This document shows positions 1 to 5,326 of a stretch of 5,326 nt of DNA, in pieces. The notes under the pieces were generated by a model. That model was not told where the DNA came from and ran no database searches. It saw nothing but the letters and a program-made list of their open reading frames with translations. The DNA is taken from contig CAAETG010000121.1 in assembly GCA_900758895.1 (NCBI GenBank), positions 1-5,326 of the forward strand, read 5' to 3'. Origin of the DNA: Bacilli bacterium (lineage in GTDB: Bacteria; Bacillota_I; Bacilli_A; RF39; UBA660). The translations under genes and the position numbers were made by a program. The first letter of the stretch is position 1. Every line of letters starts with the position of its first letter.

Positions 1-16
1 ATAATTCCTAATTATC
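1..16 (+). repeat. Left terminal inverted repeat (16 bp)
   Basis: ATAATTCCTAATTATC matches the reverse complement of bases 5311-5326 at all 16 positions. The match breaks at the 17th base (C versus T), agrees for two more bases and then decays. Bases 1-6 (ATAATT) and 10-15 (AATTAT) are themselves inverted copies around an asymmetric CCT centre. The site therefore looks like a binding or recombination site for a dimeric protein. Confidence 0.85.
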
Positions 17-41
17 CATGTTCCCAGTAGTCTTAAACCAT

Positions 42-47
42 TATATT
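42..47 (+). promoter_or_regulatory. Weak candidate -10 box for the ATP-grasp gene
   Basis: TATATT matches the sigma-A -10 consensus at five of six positions and lies 29 bases before the start codon. No convincing -35 box is found 16-18 bases upstream; the best-placed hexamer, TGTTCC at 19-24, matches only two positions. The gene may have an activator-dependent promoter or may be read from DNA left of the window. Confidence 0.25.
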
Positions 48-61
48 AATTATGAAATAAA

Positions 62-68
62 AGGGGGA
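62..68 (+). promoter_or_regulatory. Ribosome binding site of the ATP-grasp gene
   Basis: The purine-rich AGGGGGA lies 8 bases before ATG at 77. This spacing is ideal for a Firmicute Shine-Dalgarno site and supports the chosen start. Confidence 0.75.
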
Positions 69-76
69 AGCATATT

Positions 77-1114
77 ATGAGATTGCTTATTTTGGCTACA
101 ACGAAATTTGCACCTACATATAATGAAAAACTTATATCACAGATTAATTATTTTAATAGCTTTGACAATATGAAGGCAGATATTTTTATTGATGCTTCTT
201 TAGTAGAAATTGAAAAAATGTTAAGTACATCACAGTATGATCTTATTTATCCAACAACTGTTTTTGATTATAGTAATGACGGATCAAGTATTATTTCATT
301 TAATTCATATTTATACAAATTATTAGAGTATTATAATATAAATTATATTGGAAGCCCACTTTTTTCTCATTTGTTGTTAAATGATAAAGCACTTACAAAT
401 TTAGAGTCAGGAATGGGACTTCCAAATCAAATTGTTACAAGACAAGCATGGATTGCTAATAGAAAATCTGTCGAAAAAAAATTATTAACCTTTAAACTAC
501 CGGCAATTGTAAAACCAAATACATTAGCTGCATCATTAGGCATTGATGAATCTTCTATAATATGGAATACTGATGATTTTGGAAAAATTATTGATCAACG
601 TTTTCAAAGCTTCCCACATCTTACCGAAATACTAATAGAATCGTATCTGAACGATGCTACAGAATATACGGTTTCCATAACAGGAAATACGGGAAGGTAT
701 TTATTTAATGTATCTAAATTGAAATCTAAAACCCAGCATCATGCATTGCATTCATATAATAGTAAGCTTACCATTTCAGAAAAAAGAGATTTTACATATG
801 TTATTGAAGATAACCGTGGAGTATTATATGAACTTCAAAAGCATACAGAACAACTTTTTGAGCAAATGCATCTTCGCGATATGGCCAGATTTGATTATTT
901 GCAAGATAAAAATGGAAAATTATATTTGATAGATGCGAATTCGCTTCCTGCTTTGTCTAATAATTATCTATATGAATATATTTCTACCGGACGGTTGCGT
1001 TTAGAACAATTGTTATTGCTAATTTGTTTAGTAGCACAAAAAAGAATTGGATTAAAAATAAACACTAAATTATTAGAGGAATATCCTGTTGAAATTGTCA
1101 GGGTTCTGTTTTAA
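77..1114 (+). CDS. ATP-grasp ligase of the D-alanine--D-alanine ligase-like family
   Basis: This 345-residue protein is about the usual length of a D-Ala--D-Ala ligase and shows the family's blocks in order. YIGSP is at 90-94 and the DK pair at 103-104. PAIVKP with the ATP-binding lysine is near 142-147, followed by a loop ending SLGID that replaces the usual glycine/serine-rich loop. The adenine-hinge block ILIESYL is at 185-191, followed by EYTVS at 196-200. DMARFDYLQD at 268-277 and LIDANSLPALS at 284-294 form the metal and substrate end. ATP-grasp enzymes join a carboxylate to an amine through an acyl-phosphate. The usual Glu-x-Asn metal motif is Asp-Ala-Asn here (286-288), and the usual Pro-Gly after it is Pro-Ala. 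The amino-acid or peptide substrate may thus differ from D-Ala. No signal peptide or membrane segment is evident, so it is probably cytosolic. No other cell-wall or peptide-synthesis gene is present. It runs tail to tail with the SIR2-STAND gene and shares its stop region. The family is fairly secure; the substrate and pathway are unknown. Confidence 0.85.
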   Translation: MRLLILATTKFAPTYNEKLISQINYFNSFDNMKADIFIDASLVEIEKMLSTSQYDLIYPTTVFDYSNDGSSIISFNSYLYKLLEYYNINYIGSPLFSHLLLNDKALTNLESGMGLPNQIVTRQAWIANRKSVEKKLLTFKLPAIVKPNTLAASLGIDESSIIWNTDDFGKIIDQRFQSFPHLTEILIESYLNDATEYTVSITGNTGRYLFNVSKLKSKTQHHALHSYNSKLTISEKRDFTYVIEDNRGVLYELQKHTEQLFEQMHLRDMARFDYLQDKNGKLYLIDANSLPALSNNYLYEYISTGRLRLEQLLLLICLVAQKRIGLKINTKLLEEYPVEIVRVLF

Positions 1115-1131
1115 ACAGGACCCTGACAATT
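1093..1131. terminator. Strong inverted repeat at the convergent gene junction, probable bidirectional terminator
   Basis: Arms 1093-1111 and 1113-1131 pair over 19 positions around base 1112. The pairing includes a GC-rich core (GTCAGGG with CCCTGAC) and one imperfect pair, 1105/1119, which is a U-G wobble in the + strand transcript and an A-C mismatch in the - strand transcript. Both stop codons sit at its centre. Neither side is followed at once by a T-run. On the + strand the first (seven Ts at 1148-1154) is 16 bases beyond the stem, and none is seen on the - strand. It may therefore act as an mRNA 3'-end stabiliser or a factor-dependent terminator instead of a classical intrinsic one. 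Confidence 0.55.
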
Positions 1132-4100
1132 CAATAATTCATCAATGTTTTTTTGAAGTTTTTGCGCTTCAAGAAAATATAAATGATCAGTTGCATTGAG
1201 GCTTTCGTAATAACTTATAGCATAAGCGATATACCTTTGGGCCTCTCGTAATAATGAAATATCTGATCTGTTATGCTCAAGAATAATTTGTGCAAATTTT
1301 CTGCAGCAGTCACAAGCCCTATATGGAATATTGTATTTAATAGATAACTGATACCCCTCTCGTAAAGAATTAAGAGCTTTCTCATAATTTTTTTCTAATA
1401 TCTGAACACGTGCCAGCATCCTATAATATTGTATTCTCCTTAATGGGACAGGATATTTTTTTAGTGTTTTCTCCATTTCAGTTATATAGTTTCTCGCCGA
1501 TGATACACTATTAATTTGAAAATATTGGGCTATGGCACATAGTTCAATTAATTCAGCTTGAATTTCTAACTGCAGCAGAACATCGTCACATGTTTTGGCA
1601 TAATGGTAAACAAATTTAAAAAATTCTTCAGTTTTTTTGTAATTTTCATAATCGGAAAAACTTACATTTCCTTCAGAAATTCTTAATTGCAGTCTATTTT
1701 TTAGAATGATTCCTGTGTTTAACTTTAACCGAGCATTCCAATACGCAGATAAACTACATGTATTTTCTATTTTTTCATAAACTGTCATAGCATCATCAAA
1801 TCGTGTTAATTCTCTGTAAATTGCACCTAATTCTAATGCTGTTTGACATGTTTTATCCGGGACTAAATGTTTTAATTGGTTATCAAGCACTTTTTTTAAA
1901 AGTTCTACAGAATCATTAAGTTTACCTTCATATCTGAGAAGAATAGCATATAAAATGTCAATATCATCATGCAAGCTATTTTTTGAAGCAATCAACAAAT
2001 TACTTGCTTTAGCACAGTGAACTTTGGCTTGATAAAACACGTCATTTTCAAATTTATAAGCAAAAACATATAAATATTTTGCATAGATAAATTCATAATA
2101 GGCCTGGTCATCAGAATCAATAATAGGATTTATATTATATGTTGTATAAATAATAGGATTTAATGAATCCAATATTTTAATTGAAAATTGTTGCTTCTCA
2201 TCCAAAAGATTATTTATTTCCTGTAAGATTGCTATTAAAAATTTTGAATGATAATCTAAACCGATTCTATAATCAATTTTGTTAAACAATGCAATCCAGA
2301 AATCTTCTACAGGTTGTTCTTCCTGCATTTTTAAGATTGATTCTATAAGTACTTTTGTTAATGAATAATTATCCCTTGTAAGAAAGCGTAATAAAATATT
2401 TAAATAATTCTCTGAATTAAAATATTTTTGAATCCTTAAATAGTCTAATAAGGATAATGTTAAAATTGTAGGACTTTTTTGTTTTTCATAAATTGATGCA
2501 CAAAAATTTTCCGGATTATCTATCTGTGTTAAATATTTTGTCAAAAAGATTTGTTCATAACTTTCATGTGAAAAATTTATCTGTCCCGTTGTTTTTTCGT
2601 ATGCTAAAATACCAGAAGATTGCAGTTTTAATATGTCTTTTTCTAATTTTTCTTTTGCAATATGCATTTTTCTAACAATATCGTTTATGAACACTTTTCT
2701 TCCTTCATATTGATATTTTACTAAAATAATTGCTTCTGTAACATTCGATAGCTCGTTTTGTATCACTTCATCTTTGGCAATATTATTAAAAATTGTATCA
2801 TACCATTTCAATGAAAAAATGGCAAATTCTTTTTCACCCAAATCAGAGAAAGAACATAAAATTTGTCCAAATAATTGAATATAAAAAGGTGTTTGTAATA
2901 TACTAGAAAACTCATGGTATAATTTTTTCAAAATTTGTCGATTTAAGGATGTTTCCTTTTGAAGTAATTCCAAAGTCTGAGATTCTGAAAAAACTGGAAG
3001 TTGATATAGTGGAAAAATAGTTCTATTTTCTGCCAAAGGCGTATAAAATACACCTGGTCTAGGCTCGAGTGCTTCATTTTGACGCAATTGAAGATATGAG
3101 TCCGTTCTTAAAGAAAGAATAATTTTGATATTGCGATATTCCTTTTGTGATAACATTTCTGTAAATTTTATTAATCCATTATAATTGTCCTGTAAAAAAT
3201 TAAAATTCCCAGGCATTTCATTTAACGCATCATAAACTAATACCAGTGTTTGCTCCCTGCATAGAAATAACTTATTAATTACTTCAAGTTTTTCAAAATC
3301 GGAAAACCAATTAGAAAATACGTTGATCCCTCTTTGTAATAAACGTTGTTCCCTTCCGCTAAATGGAAGTATAACGAAGTTACTTGTATTCTGGAGGTTT
3401 TTTATTAAATATCCCAACAAAGTGGTTTTTCCACTGCCACTAGCACCTAAGAGCATAAATCCAGAATTTATAGAATCGAGAAAATCATGCAGAACATTAA
3501 CTACATCAGTGATGATAAAATTTTCTAAATTAATTTTTTCGAAAAAATTGCAGCAAAATTCCTTGCTTTTCTGTAAAAGTTCATCATATAAGCCTAATTC
3601 TTGACCAGATTTATTGTCAACATCATAAACTATGTAAATACTTTCTATAAAATATGTTTGACGTGTTCCAAGTGTACTATGAAAAGGAGCATACATATCT
3701 AAAAGATATTTACGAAGTATTCGATCATCTTCCTGAGTTAAATCCTCCAACGTTATAGTTGTAGCTCGAGCAGAAGGCTCTATTTTCTTACAATTATTTT
3801 CTAATAATATTTTGGCACGATATTCATAGGATGGAAGTTTATTGTGAGAAAAAGCAGTTTTTTCAAACAATGCTATGATTTTAATCATAGAAAATAATGA
3901 TTGTATTTCAGAGAACTCACCCTTTTTCAAAACATATGAAAAATCTTTATTTATGTCAAAAGTTACAATAATCTCATAGTAATTTTGAGCATTTTTCTCT
4001 ATAAGAAATAATCTTTTTAACAAATCCCAAAAATCATCATTAAGTCTTGGGGCATCGGGATATATTTCATATCTTGCTTTGATATTATCAATAAACTTTA

Positions 4101-5241
4101 TCGGAACTATAGGATAACCTTGTGTTTGAGCATAAATGTCTAATGCAAAGGCTAATATTAAGGCTTCAACACCATTGGCTATTTTAGATATACTATTTTG
4201 AGGAAGAATTTTATCCTGACAAATATTAATTAATATAGACAACAGTGAAGAAGAAGCTTCTGAAAAATAGGGGGCCTGTATTTTCCATTCATATATATCT
4301 AGTAATTCATGTTCGATTTTTAGTAAAATTGAGAATACTAATGAAATTCGTTTACTTAATGATATTGTATCAAACAAAAAACTGTTCTTCCAAATTTCAA
4401 CCGTTTTAAAAGTTTCATTCGGTAATGCAGACAATTTTCTTACTAATGTGGGAAATAGGATATTAAAATCACCGTATTCTCCATAAATAAAGTTTCCTTC
4501 TGAATTGCGTTTTTTCATCCAGTCATAAATAGGGTCATTTGTATATCCATCATATATTTCTGGCTTTGTAGGACTCACCCAAAAGGCACAATGATCATCA
4601 GATGTGTTTAATGAATTCATGATGCCAATATCTTGCCCACGGTATCCAACAACAATTACAATCCCTTTTGTTAACTGACGAATTTTATTTTCTAATTCAG
4701 CAGGTAATTTTTGCAGTTCAAATGGTGAAAAACGAAGATTGCCATATTTTAAATCTCCATGAGCTTTGATAAACGTGATTTTGGGATTATCACCCAGTTC
4801 ACTAGTTAGTTCTCCTACGATTTTTCGATGTGGAATATTTTCTAATATCTTATCAATTAATGGATCAAAATTTGTTGTAATTATATTTTGAACATAACCA
4901 TGTTCAATCAAATATTTTATTGCAAGATATCCCTCTGAAGGCTTTAAATCATTGAAATACGGCTTCAATAAATTTATCTTATCTTTTTTACCCAATCCAT
5001 TCCACGCGATATTTATGAATGTTTTATATAATTCATTCCAGGTATCAGGCATTCCAGAAATATCTTCAAGCTGAGTTTCCACAATGTTTTTTACAATACC
5101 ATATGTAGAAATGTCATGAGGTGAACTTGCTAAAGAGCATCCTGCCCCTAAGAATAAAGTTATTCCATCATTTTCATCAGATTGATGTATTTTCATTTGA
5201 TGGATCATTTTTCCGATTTTAATATCTGAATAATCATTCAT
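1111..5241 (-). CDS. SIR2-STAND-TPR protein, probable NLR-like anti-phage NADase
   Basis: This 1376-residue protein has a recognisable multidomain order. Residues about 1-275 form a SIR2-type domain: GAGCS at 32-36, TTNFD at 122-126 (Asn124), KAHGD at 159-163 (His161) and VVGYRGQD at 197-204. The Asn and His correspond to catalytic residues of defence SIR2 NADases such as ThsA and DSR2, so NAD+ cleavage is likely. Residues about 276-590 are unassigned. A STAND-type NTPase follows, with Walker A GASGSGKTT at 599-607, Walker B LVLVYDALNE at 666-675 and a sensor-like SLRTD at 710-714. A winged-helix-like segment at about 845-905 contains FSHESYEQIF. The C-terminus (about 920-1376) is helical, with TPR-like units near 1092-1125, 1130-1163 and 1267-1300. 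In the Avs/NLR-like model, the C-terminus senses a phage product, the NTPase oligomerises and the effector depletes NAD+, halting infection. The start has AGGAG 9 bases upstream. The trigger cannot be read from the sequence. Confidence 0.88.
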   Translation of the reverse strand: MNDYSDIKIGKMIHQMKIHQSDENDGITLFLGAGCSLASSPHDISTYGIVKNIVETQLEDISGMPDTWNELYKTFINIAWNGLGKKDKINLLKPYFNDLKPSEGYLAIKYLIEHGYVQNIITTNFDPLIDKILENIPHRKIVGELTSELGDNPKITFIKAHGDLKYGNLRFSPFELQKLPAELENKIRQLTKGIVIVVGYRGQDIGIMNSLNTSDDHCAFWVSPTKPEIYDGYTNDPIYDWMKKRNSEGNFIYGEYGDFNILFPTLVRKLSALPNETFKTVEIWKNSFLFDTISLSKRISLVFSILLKIEHELLDIYEWKIQAPYFSEASSSLLSILINICQDKILPQNSISKIANGVEALILAFALDIYAQTQGYPIVPIKFIDNIKARYEIYPDAPRLNDDFWDLLKRLFLIEKNAQNYYEIIVTFDINKDFSYVLKKGEFSEIQSLFSMIKIIALFEKTAFSHNKLPSYEYRAKILLENNCKKIEPSARATTITLEDLTQEDDRILRKYLLDMYAPFHSTLGTRQTYFIESIYIVYDVDNKSGQELGLYDELLQKSKEFCCNFFEKINLENFIITDVVNVLHDFLDSINSGFMLLGASGSGKTTLLGYLIKNLQNTSNFVILPFSGREQRLLQRGINVFSNWFSDFEKLEVINKLFLCREQTLVLVYDALNEMPGNFNFLQDNYNGLIKFTEMLSQKEYRNIKIILSLRTDSYLQLRQNEALEPRPGVFYTPLAENRTIFPLYQLPVFSESQTLELLQKETSLNRQILKKLYHEFSSILQTPFYIQLFGQILCSFSDLGEKEFAIFSLKWYDTIFNNIAKDEVIQNELSNVTEAIILVKYQYEGRKVFINDIVRKMHIAKEKLEKDILKLQSSGILAYEKTTGQINFSHESYEQIFLTKYLTQIDNPENFCASIYEKQKSPTILTLSLLDYLRIQKYFNSENYLNILLRFLTRDNYSLTKVLIESILKMQEEQPVEDFWIALFNKIDYRIGLDYHSKFLIAILQEINNLLDEKQQFSIKILDSLNPIIYTTYNINPIIDSDDQAYYEFIYAKYLYVFAYKFENDVFYQAKVHCAKASNLLIASKNSLHDDIDILYAILLRYEGKLNDSVELLKKVLDNQLKHLVPDKTCQTALELGAIYRELTRFDDAMTVYEKIENTCSLSAYWNARLKLNTGIILKNRLQLRISEGNVSFSDYENYKKTEEFFKFVYHYAKTCDDVLLQLEIQAELIELCAIAQYFQINSVSSARNYITEMEKTLKKYPVPLRRIQYYRMLARVQILEKNYEKALNSLREGYQLSIKYNIPYRACDCCRKFAQIILEHNRSDISLLREAQRYIAYAISYYESLNATDHLYFLEAQKLQKNIDELLNCQGPV

Positions 5242-5250
5242 TTACATTAT

Positions 5251-5255
5251 CTCCT
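5251..5255 (-). promoter_or_regulatory. Ribosome binding site of the SIR2-STAND gene
   Basis: AGGAG on the - strand lies 9 bases before the ATG at 5241. A nearer upstream ATG on this strand is followed directly by TAA, so translation from 5241 is the supported choice. Confidence 0.8.
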
Positions 5256-5269
5256 GCCAAATATAGATA

Positions 5270-5298
5270 GTTATATAATTCATTGCTTGTATGGACAA
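5270..5298 (-). promoter_or_regulatory. Sigma-A-type promoter of the SIR2-STAND gene
   Basis: On the - strand, TTGTCC (5293-5298, four of six consensus positions) is followed after exactly 17 bases by TATAAC (5270-5275, five of six). Transcription would start near 5263, giving a leader of about 20 bases that contains the ribosome binding site. The promoter lies inside the terminal repeat, so the gene should carry its own expression signal wherever the cassette goes or whichever way it faces. Confidence 0.6.
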
Positions 5299-5310
5299 AT
5301 TACAATGATA

Positions 5311-5326
5311 GATAATTAGGAATTAT
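5311..5326 (-). repeat. Right terminal inverted repeat (16 bp)
   Basis: GATAATTAGGAATTAT is the exact inverted copy of bases 1-16. Its internal dyad consists of ATAATT (5312-5317) and AATTAT (5321-5326) around AGG. The repeat ends 12 bases upstream of the predicted -35 box of the SIR2-STAND gene, so it could also serve as an operator for that promoter. Confidence 0.85.

Larger units (their letters stand above)
1..5326. mobile_element. Candidate two-gene cassette bounded by terminal inverted repeats
   Basis: The first 16 bases and the last 16 bases are exact reverse complements, and between them lie only two convergent genes that fill nearly all the space. No transposase, integrase or resolvase is encoded, so any movement or inversion would need an enzyme supplied from elsewhere. 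Target-site duplications cannot be assessed because they would lie outside the window. The cargo includes a SIR2-STAND protein, a class commonly found in mobile defence islands. The mobile or invertible nature is inferred from the repeats and gene content. The repeats could instead be paired regulatory sites, or parts of longer repeats that extend beyond the window. Confidence 0.4.

Noticed and set aside
741..929. Short open frame on the + strand inside the ATP-grasp gene
   Set aside because: It overlaps a well-supported gene in another frame, has no ribosome binding site and no recognisable motif.
2119..2162. 14-base direct repeat (AATAATAGGATTTA) at 2119-2132 and 2149-2162, exactly 30 bases apart
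   Set aside because: It encodes two NPII motifs within the large protein and the similarity ends after 14 bases. A small in-frame duplication or chance in AT-rich DNA explains it, and there is no array.
2493..2675. Short open frame with a hydrophobic tail, opposite the SIR2-STAND gene
   Set aside because: It is antisense to coding sequence. The hydrophobic tail arises from reading AT-rich codons backwards, and no start signals are evident.
3323..3604. 93-residue open frame opposite the P-loop region
   Set aside because: It is the antisense shadow of the conserved Walker A segment and shows no independent coding evidence.
3873..3890. Palindrome CTATGATTTTAATCATAG, a possible hairpin or operator
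   Set aside because: It lies deep inside the SIR2-STAND coding sequence, far from any start, and is of a size expected by chance at this base composition.
1..5326. Toxin-antitoxin reading of the gene pair
   Set aside because: The genes converge, are both large, and the ATP-grasp enzyme does not resemble any antitoxin. No sequence evidence supports neutralisation of one by the other.
1..5326. CRISPR array, tRNA, rRNA or riboswitch
   Set aside because: No regularly spaced repeats or structured RNA signatures were seen, and the two leaders are only 76 and 85 bases long.

Overview
The window is an AT-rich segment (roughly 30% GC by eye) with Shine-Dalgarno sites of the low-GC Firmicutes kind (AGGAG and AGGGGGA). 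A clostridial or bacillar host is the best guess, but nothing visible fixes the genus. It holds two large genes pointing towards each other, with almost no spare DNA.

Layout from left to right. Bases 1-16 (ATAATTCCTAATTATC) are a perfect inverted copy of the last 16 bases, 5311-5326. After a 76-base leader comes a 345-residue ATP-grasp enzyme related to D-alanine--D-alanine ligase (77-1114, + strand). Its stop codon overlaps the stop codon of the second gene at the palindrome TTAA (1111-1114). This lies at the centre of a 19-bp-armed inverted repeat (1093-1131) that probably forms the shared 3' end of both transcripts. The rest (1111-5241, - strand) is one 1376-residue gene. It encodes an N-terminal SIR2-type NADase domain with its catalytic Asn and His present, an unassigned middle region, a STAND-type P-loop NTPase with a winged-helix-like segment, and a C-terminal TPR-like helical region. 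An 85-base leader with a good sigma-A-type promoter precedes it and ends in the right terminal repeat.

The large protein has the architecture of an NLR-like anti-phage sensor (SIR2-STAND, as in the Avs5-type proteins). The expected mode is that the TPR region senses a phage component, the STAND module oligomerises, and the SIR2 domain depletes NAD+. The role of the ATP-grasp enzyme is unknown. Its genetic arrangement (tail to tail, separate promoter regions) argues against a simple operon with the defence gene.

The most unusual feature is the set of nested symmetries. The two genes lie between exact terminal inverted repeats, each repeat is itself a dyad (ATAATT-CCT/AGG-AATTAT), and a strong inverted repeat sits at the gene junction. 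No transposase or recombinase is present. The segment could be a non-autonomous element mobilised in trans, an invertible two-gene cassette, or a pair of genes sharing an operator. Deciding among these needs the flanking DNA.
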